DNA of 64,000 bases from Thioalkalivibrio nitratireducens DSM 14787 (lineage in GTDB: Bacteria; Pseudomonadota; Gammaproteobacteria; Ectothiorhodospirales; Ectothiorhodospiraceae), in contig NC_019902.2 of the NCBI RefSeq assembly GCF_000321415.2, positions 310,001 to 374,000 on the forward strand. The letters are read 5' to 3'. Position numbers and translations under genes: made by a program. Position 1 is the stretch's first letter. Each line of letters begins with the position of its first letter. The notes below the pieces were generated by a model. The model searched no databases, was not told the origin of the DNA, and saw only the letters and a program-made list of their open reading frames with translations. Shown in pieces: positions 28,232 to 38,305 of this stretch.

Positions 28232-28893
28232 TCCACCTGCGCCGGGGATGCGCCCTCGGCGAACGTGAATACTGGGGCGTCGGTCCGGCGGGCCAGCGCC
28301 GCGCGGTTGTCCATCGCGGGATGGGCATCGGCGCGGCGCCGGTTGAGTACCACCGCGGCGAGTCGCAGGCCGCGCCGGTCTAGTGCCTCCAGCGTCAGCA
28401 GGCACGTGTTCAGGGTGCCCAGCCGGTCCTCTGCGACCAGGACGACCGGATCGTCCAGCGCCTCGGCCAGGTCCGCGTTCAGCCCGTTCTCGCAAAGAGG
28501 CGAGTACAGCCCGCCGGCACCCTCGGTGATGCGCCAGGTTCCCGCGGGCCGGGCGCAGGCCGCGATCAGCTCGTCCAGGTACAGTGGCCGGCCCGCCAGC
28601 CGTGCTGCCAGATCCGGTGCCAGTGGCTCGACGAGGCGAAACCGGGTGACTTCGGCCAGGCGACCGGAAGGGAAGCCGGCGGCCGCGGTGAGCAGTGCCC
28701 CGTCGGCAGGGTGAGGTTCGCCGCCGTGCAGCACACAGCCCGACTCGACCGGTTTGCGCGGTGCGACCTCGATCCCCAGCGCACGCCAGTTGCGCGCCAG
28801 CGAACAGGCGATGAAGGTCTTGCCGACGCCGGTGTCGGTCCCGGTGACGAATACGCCTCCGGCGTGGGAACGCGCGGCGTGGGCGAGGTTCAC
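28159..28893 (-). CDS. bioD: ATP-dependent dethiobiotin synthetase
   Basis: A 244-residue P-loop enzyme closing the ureido ring of dethiobiotin. Motifs: [19 protein letters not shown] (P-loop), [20 protein letters not shown] and [21 protein letters not shown]. Length is slightly above the usual 220-230 because the C-terminus extends 20 residues into the convergent SYLF gene. The start overlaps the purC stop by four bases (ATGA), so it is translated from the purC transcript; no other biotin genes are nearby. Confidence 0.94.
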   Translation of the reverse strand: MNLAHAARSHAGGVFVTGTDTGVGKTFIACSLARNWRALGIEVAPRKPVESGCVLHGGEPHPADGALLTAAAGFPSGRLAEVTRFRLVEPLAPDLAARLAGRPLYLDELIAACARPAGTWRITEGAGGLYSPLCENGLNADLAEALDDPVVLVAEDRLGTLNTCLLTLEALDRRGLRLAAVVLNRRRADAHPAMDNRAALARRTDAPVFTFAEGASPAQVDQSLSTWSSSIVRPPDPGSTGAGS

Positions 28894-29789
28894 GCCGGCT
28901 CGGCGGTCAGCCGGCGCAGTGCCTCCCGGTAGCGCTCGGCGGTGCGGGCGACGATCTCGTCGGGAATCGACGGTCCGGGGGGTGTCTTGTCCCAGGCGAG
29001 CCCCTCCAGGTAGTCGCGCACGAACTGCTTGTCGAAGGATTCGGGGCTGATCCCGGGGCGGTAGCGTTCCTCCGGCCAGAAGCGCGACGAGTCCGGGGTC
29101 AGCACTTCGTCGATGAGGTGCAGGCGGCCGTCCGTGTCGAGCCCGAATTCAAACTTGGTGTCGGCGATCAGGATGCCCCGGCGCCTGGCATGCTCCCGGG
29201 CCATTGCATAGATCTCCAGGGAGCTCTTGCGCAGCTGTTGCGCAAGTTCGGCGCCGATCAGGCCGACCACGTCGTCGAACGCGATATTGGCGTCATGCTC
29301 CCCGAGCGCCGCCTTGGTGCTGGGGGTGAAGATCGCCTCGGGCAGACGCGCCGCCAGTTCGAGCCCTTCGGGCAGGTCGATTCCGCAGACCTTGCCGCTG
29401 GCCCGGTAATCCTTCCACCCCGAGCCGATCAGGTATCCGCGCACCACCGCCTCGACCGGCAGCGCGCGCAGGCGGCGCACGACCAGGCTGCGGCCCTCCA
29501 GCGGCGCGCGTACCGCGGGGTCGGCGACGACGTCGGCCAGTGCGATGTCGGTGAGCTGGTTCGGGATGCCCAGCGCGGCCTCCACTTTGCGCATCCAGAA
29601 CACGGTGATCGCGGTCAGGATCCTGCCCTTGTCCGGGATCGGGGTGGGTAGTACCACGTCGAACGCAGACAGGCGGTCGCTGGTGACCATCAGCAGGTGA
29701 TCGTCGCCCACCGCATAGAGGTCGCGGACCTTGCCGCGATGGATCAGGGGCAGGTCCGGGATGTGGCTCTCGAGCAAGGCTTCTCGCAT
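28890..29789 (-). CDS. purC: Phosphoribosylaminoimidazole-succinocarboxamide synthase
   Basis: A 299-residue SAICAR synthase, the longer form seen in many bacteria and yeast. Motifs: [28 protein letters not shown] (split here by conserved K and D/R), [46 protein letters not shown] and [12 protein letters not shown]. It ligates aspartate to CAIR in purine synthesis. It is cotranscribed with bioD; purE and purK lie just beyond on the other strand, so purine genes cluster across a divergent promoter region (29790-30037). Confidence 0.96.
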   Translation of the reverse strand: MREALLESHIPDLPLIHRGKVRDLYAVGDDHLLMVTSDRLSAFDVVLPTPIPDKGRILTAITVFWMRKVEAALGIPNQLTDIALADVVADPAVRAPLEGRSLVVRRLRALPVEAVVRGYLIGSGWKDYRASGKVCGIDLPEGLELAARLPEAIFTPSTKAALGEHDANIAFDDVVGLIGAELAQQLRKSSLEIYAMAREHARRRGILIADTKFEFGLDTDGRLHLIDEVLTPDSSRFWPEERYRPGISPESFDKQFVRDYLEGLAWDKTPPGPSIPDEIVARTAERYREALRRLTAEPA

Positions 29790-30037
29790 CCGCCCAGTTT
29801 AGCCCGAAGCCGGCGCCGGGGGCATCCCGCAGTGGCTCGGCTGCGCAGCGGACGAGACCGGCGTCGTGCCCGCGGGACGCAACGGATCCGGCACTGCCGG
29901 TCCGACGCCAGCAGCACCGCTGCCGTTTCCTGCTGGCGCCAGGGCTGCCACATTCCCCGGCGTGAGCGCTCGCCGCCGGAATGCGTGTGCGGGTGGTTCT
30001 TGCCCGTACCGGCTGCCGGGGCTATCTTTGCCAGCCT

Positions 30038-30541
30038 ATGGAATCGACGAACCCCAGGGTTGGCGTGGTGATGGGCAGCAGCTCCGACTGGCCCACGATG
30101 GAACAGGCTGCGGCCATCCTCACCGAGTTGGAGATCCCGTTCGAGGCTCGCGTGGTGTCGGCCCACCGCACGCCGGACCTGCTGTTCGAGTATGCAGAGC
30201 AGGCGGTCGGGCGGGGGCTGCAGGCGATCATCGCGGGTGCGGGCGGGGCGGCCCATCTGCCGGGCATGCTGGCCGCGAAGACCCTGGTTCCGGTCCTCGG
30301 CGTGCCGGTGGCCTCACGCCACCTGAAGGGCCAGGATTCCCTGTTGTCGATCGTGCAGATGCCGAAAGGCATCCCGGTCGCGACGTTCGCCATCGGCGAA
30401 GCGGGCGCGGCCAACGCGGCGCTGTTTGCGGCGGCGATGCTCGCCAACGCCGACCCCGCGCTGCGCGCGCGCCTCGAACGGTTCCGGCAGCGCCAGCGCG
30501 ACGCGGTTCTGACGCAGGATCTGCCGCCGGTGCCCGGGTGA
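30038..30541 (+). CDS. purE: 5-(carboxyamino)imidazole ribonucleotide mutase
   Basis: A 167-residue class I PurE. Seen: [72 protein letters not shown] and [19 protein letters not shown], the substrate and octamer contacts of the family. It converts N5-CAIR to CAIR, the step after PurK. The ATG at 30038 gives the usual length; the upstream open frame lacks similarity. Its stop overlaps the purK start (GTGA). Confidence 0.97.
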   Translation: MESTNPRVGVVMGSSSDWPTMEQAAAILTELEIPFEARVVSAHRTPDLLFEYAEQAVGRGLQAIIAGAGGAAHLPGMLAAKTLVPVLGVPVASRHLKGQDSLLSIVQMPKGIPVATFAIGEAGAANAALFAAAMLANADPALRARLERFRQRQRDAVLTQDLPPVPG

Positions 30542-31704
30542 TCCTGCCGCCGGCGATCCTGGGCCTGCTTGGCGGCGGGCAGCTCGGGCGCTATGTCACG
30601 ATCAGCGCACGCACGATGGGGTACCGGGTCTGGGTGCTGGATCCCGACCCTGACAGTCCTGCCGGGCAGCTGGCAGACCGCCATCTATGCGCGCCCTTCG
30701 ACGACCGCAGCGCACTCGGCGAGCTCGCCGCGAATGCGGCGGTGATCACCTGCGAGTTCGAGAACGTGCCGGCGGCCAGTGCCGAATGGCTGGCGCGGCA
30801 CGCCCTGCTCCGGCCCGATCCCCGGGCGCTGGCGGTGGCCCAGGATCGTATCGTGGAGAAGCGCTTCCTGGAGGCCGCCGGCGTGGCGCTGGCGCCGTGG
30901 CTGCCGATCGACGACGTAGACGCCGCAAGGGCCACGGTTCCGGACTGGGAGTTTCCGGCGATCCTGAAGACCGCGCGGCTGGGCTACGACGGCAAGGGCC
31001 AGCAGCCGGTCACGGCGCCCGGCGGCGTGGTCCGGGCCTTCCGCCAGCTCGGGGAAGTGCCGTGCGTGCTGGAACAAAAGGTGGATCTGGAACGCGAGGT
31101 GTCGGTAATTCTGGCGCGGGATCCGGACGGCCGCTGCCGGAGCTTCCCGGTGGCGGAGAACGTGCACCGCGGTGGGGTTCTGCATGTGAGCCGGGTTCCG
31201 GCCCGGATCCCGGAGTCGGCTCGTGCCCAGGCCGAGGCGATTGCGCAGCATGTCGCCGAGGCCCTCGAGTACTGCGGCGTGCTCGCGGTGGAGTTTTTCG
31301 TGACCGGGGCGGGTGAGCTGCTGGTCAACGAGATCGCGCCGCGTCCGCACAATTCCGGGCACTACACGCTGGACGCGGTGACCGTGTCCCAGTTCGAGCA
31401 GCAGCTGCGCGCAGTCTGCGGGCTTGCCCTCGCCCCGGCGGAACCGATCGCGCCGGTGGCAATGCTGAACCTGCTGGGAGACCTGTGGCCGGCCGACGGC
31501 TCGCTGCCGGACTTCTCCCGGGTGCTGGCGCAGGGGCGGGCCCGGCTGCATCTGTATGGCAAGCCCGCTGCCCGCCCGGGTCGCAAGATGGGGCACCTGA
31601 ACCTGCTCGGTCCGCCGGGGGACGCGGACGCGGCGCAGGCCGTCCGGCTGGCCGAGTCGCTGTGGATGGACCTGGCCGGCCGAGCCGGAGGGGATGCGCG
31701 ATGA
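30538..31704 (+). CDS. purK: 5-(carboxyamino)imidazole ribonucleotide synthase
   Basis: A 388-residue ATP-grasp enzyme carboxylating AIR. Motifs: [102 protein letters not shown] and KMGHLNLLG. It starts with GTG at 30538, overlapping the purE stop by four bases, so translation is coupled. It overlaps the downstream methyltransferase start by four bases as well. Confidence 0.96.
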   Translation: MILPPAILGLLGGGQLGRYVTISARTMGYRVWVLDPDPDSPAGQLADRHLCAPFDDRSALGELAANAAVITCEFENVPAASAEWLARHALLRPDPRALAVAQDRIVEKRFLEAAGVALAPWLPIDDVDAARATVPDWEFPAILKTARLGYDGKGQQPVTAPGGVVRAFRQLGEVPCVLEQKVDLEREVSVILARDPDGRCRSFPVAENVHRGGVLHVSRVPARIPESARAQAEAIAQHVAEALEYCGVLAVEFFVTGAGELLVNEIAPRPHNSGHYTLDAVTVSQFEQQLRAVCGLALAPAEPIAPVAMLNLLGDLWPADGSLPDFSRVLAQGRARLHLYGKPAARPGRKMGHLNLLGPPGDADAAQAVRLAESLWMDLAGRAGGDAR

Positions 31705-32327
31705 GCGATTCGCGCTGGAGCGTGCGTACCCGGGCCGAACGGCAGCGGCTCCGGAAGGAGCTGAAGGCCGATCTGCGTTTCGCGGACGTGCTCGCGGGAG
31801 AGCGCCTGGAGTTTGTAACCACCTGGGGGCTGTTCTCCCCGCGGCGCATCGACGACGGCAGCCGGCTGCTGCTGGAACATGTCGAGCCGGATCCCGCGGA
31901 CCGTTGTCTGGATCTGGGCTGCGGTTACGGACCGATCGGCCTGGTCTTGGCCCGCAAGGTGCCGCAGGGGCACTGCACGCTGGTCGACAAAGATTTCGTT
32001 GCGGTCGACTACAGCCGGCGCAACGCGGCGCTGAACCGGATCGCCAACGTCGACTGCCTGCTTAGCAACGGCTTCGACCAGGTGGCCGAGCGTCGTTTCG
32101 ATCTGGTTGCCTCCAATCTGCCGGCCAAGGTCGGGCGGGAACTCCTGTACACGTATCTGCTGGATGCCTGGGACCAACTGAACCCGGGCGGCCGCCTGTA
32201 TGCCGTAACGATCACTGGCCTGCGCCGCTTCATCGAGAAGGGCTTCAGGGAGGTCTTCGGCAACTACGACAAGCTCAAACAGGGCCGGGACTACACGGTA
32301 GCCCTGGCGGTTCGCGAACCCGACTGA
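31701..32327 (+). CDS. Class I SAM-dependent methyltransferase (small-domain RsmC/RlmG type)
   Basis: A 208-residue protein with the SAM-binding motif CLDLGCGYGPIGLVLA, acidic VDKD in motif II, DLVASNLPAKVGRE in place of the NPPY loop, and a C-terminal GGRLYAVTITGLRRFIEKG. It resembles the MTS/PF05175 small-domain methyltransferases acting on guanine N2 in rRNA, but the catalytic NPPF/Y is NLPA, so the substrate is unclear. The start ATG overlaps the purK stop (ATGA), so it belongs to the purE-purK operon. Confidence 0.85.
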   Translation: MSDSRWSVRTRAERQRLRKELKADLRFADVLAGERLEFVTTWGLFSPRRIDDGSRLLLEHVEPDPADRCLDLGCGYGPIGLVLARKVPQGHCTLVDKDFVAVDYSRRNAALNRIANVDCLLSNGFDQVAERRFDLVASNLPAKVGRELLYTYLLDAWDQLNPGGRLYAVTITGLRRFIEKGFREVFGNYDKLKQGRDYTVALAVREPD

Positions 32328-32356
32328 GCACGGCTTCCCCGCCTACCGATTCGTCG

Positions 32357-33022
32357 ATGCCTCATATCTCCGTTGCCTTTCCGCTCTGGCTGCAGATCGC
32401 CGCCGCTGTCGCTCTGGCGCTGCTGCTCGGGTGGATGCTGCGCCAGATGACCTGGAATGACATCTTCGTCCCGGGACGCATCCAGCATTTCGTGATCGCG
32501 GCGCTGCTGATGCTGCTCATCTGGAGTCTGCGCGCGCAGTCGGTGGACGGGCTGGCGATGCATTTCCTGGGCGTGACCGTGGTGACGCTGGTGTTCGGCT
32601 GGCAGCTTGCGGTGCTGATGGTGTCGCTGGTGGTCGTGATGCTCGCCGTGCTCGGCATCGTGGAACCGCTGCAGGTGCCGCTGACCATCCTGCTGTCGGG
32701 CGCGCTCCCGGCGCTGGCGGTCTGGGGGCTGCTCGGGTTCAGCGAGCGCCGGCTGCCGCCGCACATGTTCATCTACCTCTACGTGGTCGGTTTTTTCGGC
32801 GGCGCGCTTTCGGTGCTGGTGGTGATGGGCAGCTACTCGGCGCTGTTCGGCCTGTTCACCGAGGTGCCCTGGGAGCTCGTCTATTCCGAGTACCTGCGCT
32901 ATACGATGCTGCTGATCCTGCCGGAGGGTGTGCTGAACGGGATGCTGATCACGGGCCTGGTGATGTTCCGTCCGGAATGGGTGGTAACTTACTCGGATGC
33001 GCGCTATGTTGATGGTCGTTAA
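32357..33022 (+). CDS. CbiM-like energy-coupling factor transporter permease
   Basis: A 221-residue membrane protein with six to seven hydrophobic spans (for example WLQIAAAVALALLLGWML, HFVIAALLMLLIWSL and VVTLVFGWQLAVLMVSLVVV). The layout LILPEGVLNGMLITGLVMF near the end fits the CbiM/PF01891 family of cobalt/nickel ECF permeases. The N-terminal metal-site histidine typical of CbiM (MHIxDG) is not present; the start MPHIS holds one His. Substrate therefore uncertain. No ATPase or CbiQ partner is adjacent. It begins 29 bases after the methyltransferase. Confidence 0.75.
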   Translation: MPHISVAFPLWLQIAAAVALALLLGWMLRQMTWNDIFVPGRIQHFVIAALLMLLIWSLRAQSVDGLAMHFLGVTVVTLVFGWQLAVLMVSLVVVMLAVLGIVEPLQVPLTILLSGALPALAVWGLLGFSERRLPPHMFIYLYVVGFFGGALSVLVVMGSYSALFGLFTEVPWELVYSEYLRYTMLLILPEGVLNGMLITGLVMFRPEWVVTYSDARYVDGR

Positions 33023-33112
33023 TGTCCGGTTCAGGATGGCCGTGTAGCCTGACGTTGACTCAAGAGAAGTCCGAAGAGCTTCAACCCGCACAACCCCTGT
33101 AGGAGGATGAGC

Positions 33113-33430
33113 ATGAAGAAGATGATGGTAGTCGTGGCCGGCGTGATCATGGCTGCGGGAATGACTGGTGCCCACGCAGCCGACATCGATGCCGGCAAGG
33201 CCAAGTACGAGTCGACCTGCCTGAGCTGCCACGGTGCCGAGGGCAAGGGCCAGGCGATCTTCCCGCCGGTGACCGGCCAGGATGCAGCCTACGTCACCGA
33301 GAAGCTCGAGCAGTACCGCGCCGGCGAGCAGGTCGGGCAGCACACCGCGCTGATGGCCCCGCACGCGCGTACGCTGAGCGACGAGGACATCGCCAACGTA
33401 GCGGCCTACATCGAGGCCGAGTTCAACTGA
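33113..33430 (+). CDS. Small periplasmic cytochrome c (class I)
   Basis: A 105-residue precursor. Signal peptide MKKMMVVVAGVIMAAGMTGAHA with cleavage after AHA, then a single haem site CLSCH, a PPVTGQDAAYV loop, the probable axial Met in ALMAPHARTLS and a final helix DEDIANVAAYIEAE. It matches cytochrome c553/c4-half type electron carriers. AGGAGG at 33101-33106 abuts the ATG at 33107 and is six bases before the ATG at 33113, so 33113 is favoured. A terminator follows. Confidence 0.93.
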   Translation: MKKMMVVVAGVIMAAGMTGAHAADIDAGKAKYESTCLSCHGAEGKGQAIFPPVTGQDAAYVTEKLEQYRAGEQVGQHTALMAPHARTLSDEDIANVAAYIEAEFN

Positions 33431-33487
33431 CCGCTGCCGGCTGCTGCTGGAACGGATCGCTGGGTCCGTTCCGGCGCTGACCGATAC

Positions 33488-33520
33488 GCCGCCGTGAGCC
33501 ACCGCTCCCGGCGGCTTTTT
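33488..33520 (+). terminator. Rho-independent terminator after the cytochrome c gene
   Basis: Stem gccgccg (33488-33494) with cggcggc (33509-33515), a 14-base loop, then five T. It ends 90 bases after the cytochrome stop. Confidence 0.85.
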
Positions 33521-33642
33521 CATGCCCGATGCGGGGGCGGCACTGCAGCGGCTTTTGCCACGGCGACGGGCTTCCGGTAAAGTTTCGCGGTTCTTGAGCG
33601 CGCGTTCGCGTGCCCGTCCGAATTCGACCGCGAGGTTCCGCA

Positions 33643-34332
33643 ATGGCCCTACCCGACCTGATTGCCCCGTCCATTCTCTCCGCCGATTTCGCCCGCCTGG
33701 GCGAGGAAGTCGACAACGTGCTGCGCGCCGGTGCGGACATCGTCCACTTCGACGTGATGGACAACCACTACGTGCCCAACCTGACGATCGGCCCGCTGGT
33801 CTGCGAGGCACTGCGCAAGCATGGCGTGACCGCGCCCATCGACGTGCACCTGATGGTCAAGCCGGTCGACCGCATCATCCCGGACTTCGCGAAGGCGGGC
33901 GCGAGCTATATCACCTTCCACCCCGAGGCGTCCGAGCACATCGATCGTACCCTGCAGCTGATCAAGGCCGAGGGCTGCAAGGCGGGGCTCGTGTTCAACC
34001 CGGCGACGCCGCTCTCGCATCTCGACTACGTGATGGACAAGGTCGACATGATCCTGCTGATGTCGGTGAACCCCGGCTTCGGCGGCCAGAAATTCATCCC
34101 GGCGACGCTGGACAAGCTGCGCGAGGCCCGCCAGCGCATCGACGCCTCGGGACGCGAGATCCGGCTCGAGATCGACGGGGGCGTGAAGGCCGACAACATC
34201 CGCGAGATCAAGGCCGCGGGTGCCGACACCTTCGTCGCGGGTTCGGCGATTTTCGGTGCGGGCCGGGACGAGGATCCGAACCGCTACGACAGCATCGTCG
34301 CCGCGATGCGCGCGGAACTCGCGAAGGCCTGA
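33643..34332 (+). CDS. rpe: Ribulose-phosphate 3-epimerase
   Basis: A 229-residue TIM-barrel epimerase interconverting ribulose-5-phosphate and xylulose-5-phosphate, needed to regenerate ribulose in the Calvin cycle. Motifs: [65 protein letters not shown] and [11 protein letters not shown]. The ATG at 33643 gives the standard N-terminus. gph follows closely, a pairing common in autotrophs because Rubisco oxygenation makes phosphoglycolate. Confidence 0.97.
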   Translation: MALPDLIAPSILSADFARLGEEVDNVLRAGADIVHFDVMDNHYVPNLTIGPLVCEALRKHGVTAPIDVHLMVKPVDRIIPDFAKAGASYITFHPEASEHIDRTLQLIKAEGCKAGLVFNPATPLSHLDYVMDKVDMILLMSVNPGFGGQKFIPATLDKLREARQRIDASGREIRLEIDGGVKADNIREIKAAGADTFVAGSAIFGAGRDEDPNRYDSIVAAMRAELAKA

Positions 34333-34346
34333 GGCGCTTGACTGTC

Positions 34347-35030
34347 GTGTCGCTGCCTCGCCCGAAGATGATCCTGATCGATCTGGACGGAACCCTGATC
34401 GACAGCGTTCCGGACCTGGCTTTCTGTGTCGACGCGATGATGCGCGAGCTCGGTCTGCCCGAGCGCGGCGAGGCCGCCGTGCGCACCTGGGTCGGCAATG
34501 GCGTCGAACGGCTGGTGCAGCGTGCGCTCGCCAACGATCTGGATGCGCTTCCGGCCCCGGACCTGTACAAGCGGGCGCTGCCGGTGTTCCTGCGGCTCTA
34601 CCAGGAGAACACTTCCGGGCGCAGCCGGCCGTACCCCGGGGTGCGCGAGGGACTCGACCGGCTTCAGGCCGACGGATACCGGCTGGGCTGCGTGACCAAC
34701 AAGGCCGAGCGCTTCACCTTGCCGCTGCTGCGTGACACGGACATCCTCGACGCGTTCGAGCTGGTGGTCTCGGGCGACACGCTCGCACAGAAGAAGCCGC
34801 ATCCCGCGCCGCTGCTGCACGCTGCCGCCAGTTTCGGGGTCGCGCCGGCCGAGTCCCTGATGGTCGGTGATTCCCGCAGCGACGTGAAGGCGGCGCGCGC
34901 CGCCGGTTTCCGGATCGTCTGCATGAGCTACGGCTACAATCACGGCGCCGACATCCGCGACGAGCACCCGGACGCGGTGCTGGATCGCCTCGACCAGCTG
35001 CCCGAGCTGCTGCGGGACCGGGCGGCGTGA
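34347..35030 (+). CDS. gph: Phosphoglycolate phosphatase
   Basis: A HAD-family phosphatase of about 227 residues. Motif I is [14 protein letters not shown], with the nucleophile Asp and general acid Asp. The cap follows, then motif II in GCVTNKAE, motif III lysine in [12 protein letters not shown] and motif IV in [17 protein letters not shown]. It removes phosphate from 2-phosphoglycolate formed by Rubisco oxygenase activity. The start is uncertain: TTG 34338, GTG 34347 and ATG 34368 are all in frame without a clear ribosome site. The gene lies just behind rpe. Confidence 0.92.
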   Translation: MSLPRPKMILIDLDGTLIDSVPDLAFCVDAMMRELGLPERGEAAVRTWVGNGVERLVQRALANDLDALPAPDLYKRALPVFLRLYQENTSGRSRPYPGVREGLDRLQADGYRLGCVTNKAERFTLPLLRDTDILDAFELVVSGDTLAQKKPHPAPLLHAAASFGVAPAESLMVGDSRSDVKAARAAGFRIVCMSYGYNHGADIRDEHPDAVLDRLDQLPELLRDRAA

Positions 35031-35070
35031 TGCGGCGGCGCGGACGGCATCCGCGTGCGGGGCGGTGTGC

Positions 35071-36552
35071 ATGAGCCCGGACCAGTTCGATCGTCTCGCC
35101 GGCGAGGGGCATAACCGGATTCCGCTGGTGCGCCAGGTGCTGGCTGACCTCGACACCCCTCTGTCGGTCTTCCTGAAGCTGGCGAACCAGCCGTATTCCT
35201 ATCTGTTCGAGTCCGTGCAGGGCGGCGAGAAATGGGGGCGCTACTCGTTCATCGGCCTGCCGGCCCGCACGCTGGTCCGGGTCCGCGGGCATTCCATCGA
35301 GGTCGAGCATGCCGGTGCGGTCGTCGAACGCGTCGAACACGACGATCCGCTCGCCTGGATCGAGGCCTTCCAGGCCCGTTACCGTGTTCCCGACCTCGGC
35401 GGGATGCCGCGTTTCACGGGAGGACTGGTCGGCTACTTCGGTTTCGAGACGGTGCAGCTGATCGAGCCCCGGCTCGCCGGGACGGACAAGCCCGACGCAT
35501 TGGGGCTGCCGGATATCCTGCTGATGGTGTCCGACGAGGTCGTGGTGTTCGATAACCTGGCCGGACGGCTTTACCTCGTCGTGCACGCGGATGCCACCCG
35601 TTCCGACGGACAGGCGGAGGCCTCCGCGCGCCTGGACCGTCTCGAAGCGCGGCTGCTGGAGCCGCTGGCCCGGGCCGAGCCGCACATGCGCCCGCACGCG
35701 GTACCGGAGTACTCTTCCGGTTGGTCGGCCGGGGCGTTCAAGGCCGCGGTGGCAAGGGCACAACGCTACATCGTCGACGGCGACGTGATGCAGGTCGTGC
35801 TCGCCCAGCGCATGAGCGTACCGTTCAGCGCGCCGCCGCTCGATCTTTACCGCGCACTGCGCGGACTGAATCCGTCTCCGTATATGTTCTACATGGACCT
35901 CGGCGACCACCACGTGGTCGGCGCCTCGCCGGAGATCCTGGTGCGCCTCGAGGATGAGCGGGTTACCGTCCGGCCGATCGCCGGCACCCGCCCGCGGGGC
36001 CGCAGCGAGGAGGAGGACCGGGCGCTCGAGGCCGATCTGCTCGCGGATCCGAAGGAACGGGCCGAACACCTGATGCTGATCGACCTCGGGCGCAACGATG
36101 TCGGCCGGGTCAGCCGTACCGGCACGGTGCGCGTCACCGATACCATGGTGGTCGAACATTACTCGCACGTGATGCACATCGTCTCGAACGTCGAGGGCGA
36201 ACTGCAGCCGGGATTGAGCGCGATGGACGTGCTGCGAGCCGCTTTCCCGGCAGGTACGGTCAGCGGTGCGCCGAAAATCCGCGCACTGGAGATCATCAAC
36301 GAGCTGGAACCCGTGAAACGGGGTGTCTACGCGGGTGCTGTCGGATACCTGTCCTGGTCCGGTAACATGGACACCGCGATCGCGATCCGTACCGCGGTGC
36401 TGCACGACGGCGTGCTGCACATCCAGGCGGGGGCCGGGGTCGTCCACGACTCGGTGCCGGAGAACGAGTGGCAGGAAACGCTGAACAAGGGCAGGGCCGT
36501 GGTCAGGGCGGCGGAGATGGCGATCGCCGGGCTGGGCCCGCGGCGCGACTGA
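35071..36552 (+). CDS. trpE: Anthranilate synthase component I
   Basis: A 493-residue chorismate-using enzyme. N-terminal half: [34 protein letters not shown], with the LLES-type region that binds feedback tryptophan. C-terminal half: [73 protein letters not shown] and [23 protein letters not shown]. With TrpG it makes anthranilate. It is separated from trpGDC by a hydrolase and a regulator, so the tryptophan genes are split into two groups. The start at 35071 is chosen over the GTG two codons earlier. Confidence 0.96.
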   Translation: MSPDQFDRLAGEGHNRIPLVRQVLADLDTPLSVFLKLANQPYSYLFESVQGGEKWGRYSFIGLPARTLVRVRGHSIEVEHAGAVVERVEHDDPLAWIEAFQARYRVPDLGGMPRFTGGLVGYFGFETVQLIEPRLAGTDKPDALGLPDILLMVSDEVVVFDNLAGRLYLVVHADATRSDGQAEASARLDRLEARLLEPLARAEPHMRPHAVPEYSSGWSAGAFKAAVARAQRYIVDGDVMQVVLAQRMSVPFSAPPLDLYRALRGLNPSPYMFYMDLGDHHVVGASPEILVRLEDERVTVRPIAGTRPRGRSEEEDRALEADLLADPKERAEHLMLIDLGRNDVGRVSRTGTVRVTDTMVVEHYSHVMHIVSNVEGELQPGLSAMDVLRAAFPAGTVSGAPKIRALEIINELEPVKRGVYAGAVGYLSWSGNMDTAIAIRTAVLHDGVLHIQAGAGVVHDSVPENEWQETLNKGRAVVRAAEMAIAGLGPRRD

Positions 36553-36578
36553 ACCGCGTACGCATCGGGGCGGGCGTG

Positions 36579-37373
36579 ATGCTGCGTGGAATCTGGGTGG
36601 CCGTGCTGCTGTGCCTGCTGCCGCTGCCGGTGGCGGCCCAGGTGATGCTGCTGATTCCCGGGCACGAGGGGCAGCAGTTCCAGGCCTTTCGCGAGGCTGG
36701 CGCCCCGATCCCGCTGACGAGTTCCGGGTGGGTCGACGGCGGGCAGATGCTGCCGTCGCTGCGGGGGGTTGAGTTCGACCGTTCGCCAGAGGCCTCCAGC
36801 CGGGTCTTCTATACCCTGCTGATGCCGACCGAGCGGCCGGTCTCGATGCAGGCCGAGTGGCTGAATCTCTACCTGGATGCGGCCACCCGGCGCCACCCCG
36901 GCGAGCCGGTGATCCTGGTGGCACATTCGATCGCCGGGGTCGTCGCCCGGTATGCGCTGGTCACGCGGAAACGACCCGAGGTCGAGAGCCTGATCACCAT
37001 CGCCAGCCCCCATGTCGACGGCAGCATGATCCAGTTCGGCGATTTCTTCTGGCAGTCACCGCTGGGCACCTACACACCGCTGCTCGGGTCTGGTGGCCTG
37101 CAGCGCCTGCTCGAACTCTATGCCGGCATCAGCGTGAACCAGCCGGGCAATATCCTGCGCTGGCTGGCGCACCAGAGCCACCCAGACATCCGCTACGTGA
37201 GTATCATCCGGCTGCTCGACACCGTGGTCGACCCGATGCTGCAGGATATGAACCGGGTGGCCAACCTGCGCGGGCGCTCCGAAGTGCTGTGGAGTCCCGC
37301 CGGGCACGCGCTGGAGGCAGGCGATGGCACGCTGCTCGCGGCCCTGTTCCTGGAGTCGGTCCGGCGCGACTGA
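36579..37373 (+). CDS. Exported alpha/beta hydrolase (lipase-like)
   Basis: A 264-residue protein with a signal peptide (MLRGIWVAVLLCLLPLPVAAQ). Its alpha/beta-hydrolase core has LLIPGHEGQQFQAF (oxyanion region), VILVAHSIAGVVARYAL with the nucleophile serine in AHSIAG, ITIASPH and a late SPAGHALEAGDG carrying the candidate catalytic histidine. The pattern fits PGAP1-like or lipase-type esterases. Substrate unknown. It begins 26 bases after trpE on the same strand but is functionally unrelated to tryptophan synthesis. Confidence 0.8.
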   Translation: MLRGIWVAVLLCLLPLPVAAQVMLLIPGHEGQQFQAFREAGAPIPLTSSGWVDGGQMLPSLRGVEFDRSPEASSRVFYTLLMPTERPVSMQAEWLNLYLDAATRRHPGEPVILVAHSIAGVVARYALVTRKRPEVESLITIASPHVDGSMIQFGDFFWQSPLGTYTPLLGSGGLQRLLELYAGISVNQPGNILRWLAHQSHPDIRYVSIIRLLDTVVDPMLQDMNRVANLRGRSEVLWSPAGHALEAGDGTLLAALFLESVRRD

Positions 37374-37451
37374 ACGCTGGTGAACGGATAACCCCGCCCG
37401 CTTGTGCGGACAGGGGCCCGGATCGCCCGTCGGGCGATCCGGCTCTTCGGA

Positions 37452-37931
37452 TCAGGCGGCGTTGTCGAAGATGAAATGGTGCCGCGCGCGGTGCTGGCGC
37501 AGGTCGGGCTTGCCCATCACCTTCTGTACCTCGGGGTGGTTCGCGAACTCGTCCAGCGTGATTCCGTCCAGGAAATCGTGCAGTTTCTGGTCGAACTCCT
37601 GCCACAGCCGTTCGGTGAGCGGCAATTCCTCTTCCGAATCGCTGGGATGCTGCTTCAGGCGGTTCAGGTTCATCGTGTCCCCGAGGGCGTCGATGATGTT
37701 GGCCACGCTGATCTTGTCGGGCCGACGGGCCAGCCGGTAGCCACCGCCCGGTCCGCGAATGCCCTCGACCAGTCCGCCCTTGCGCAGTTTCGCGAACATC
37801 TGTTCGAGGTACGACATCGAGATCCCCTGACGCTCGGAGATCCCGATCAGGGTTACGGGTCCACTGCGTTCGTGGATGGCGATGTCCATCATCGCGGTGA
37901 TTGCGAAGCGGCCCTTGGTGGAAAGTTTCAT
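37452..37931 (-). CDS. Rrf2/IscR-family transcriptional regulator without cluster cysteines
   Basis: A 159-residue winged-helix regulator. The DNA-binding half is near-standard IscR: MKLSTKGRFAITAMMDIAIH, ISERQGISMSYLEQMFAKLRKGGLV and RGPGGGYRLARRPDKISVANII. IscR normally holds a [2Fe-2S] cluster through three cysteines around residues 92-104. Here that stretch reads NRLKQHPSDSEEELPL and the whole protein has no cysteine. It may sense something else or act as a constitutive regulator. No isc genes adjoin it. The start at 37931 has AAGGAG upstream; a promoter with an IscR-like site lies at 37963-37992. Confidence 0.88.
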   Translation of the reverse strand: MKLSTKGRFAITAMMDIAIHERSGPVTLIGISERQGISMSYLEQMFAKLRKGGLVEGIRGPGGGYRLARRPDKISVANIIDALGDTMNLNRLKQHPSDSEEELPLTERLWQEFDQKLHDFLDGITLDEFANHPEVQKVMGKPDLRQHRARHHFIFDNAA

Positions 37932-37962
37932 GGCGGACTCCTTGCATCGGTACTGTAGACGC

Positions 37963-37992
37963 ATTAAAGCAAAGCCTGACAATTTTAGTCAA
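37963..37992 (-). promoter_or_regulatory. Sigma-70 promoter with IscR-like operator upstream of the Rrf2 gene
   Basis: On the minus strand, TTGACT (37992-37987) is followed after 18 bases by TTTAAT (37968-37963). The segment TTGACTAAAATTGTCAGG also resembles the IscR type 1 site (TTGACT...GTCGGG) and overlaps the -35 element, which suggests autoregulation. This is by eye only. Confidence 0.55.
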
Positions 37993-38305
37993 GAATGAGA
38001 GGCAAAGCCGAAAGGCGAATGCGTTCGCCCTCGGGCGCGCACGCATCGCCGCAGCCCGCGGGCGGTTTCGGGGCAGCCCCCGGTCCTGAACGCAGGCCAG
38101 CGACGCGCCGCTGTCCGTGCATGCTGCATGCGCGCAGCGGCTCGGGCGCGCCGCGCAAAAATGGTCGTGGCGTCCGCAGACGGTTTATGCTATGCGCCCC
38201 AGGCCTGGCCGCGGGCCGTCCGCGTGGCTCACGGAGTGCGTCGTCTTCGGTTTCGACCCCGGCGTCCGGCGTCACGGCCCGCCAGCAAGATAGGAAGAGC
38301 GTTCG
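37993..38305. other. Intergenic region without a recognised gene
   Basis: About 310 bases between the regulator promoter and trpG. Short arginine-rich frames exist but none resembles a gene. It presumably carries the trpG promoter. Confidence 0.4.
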
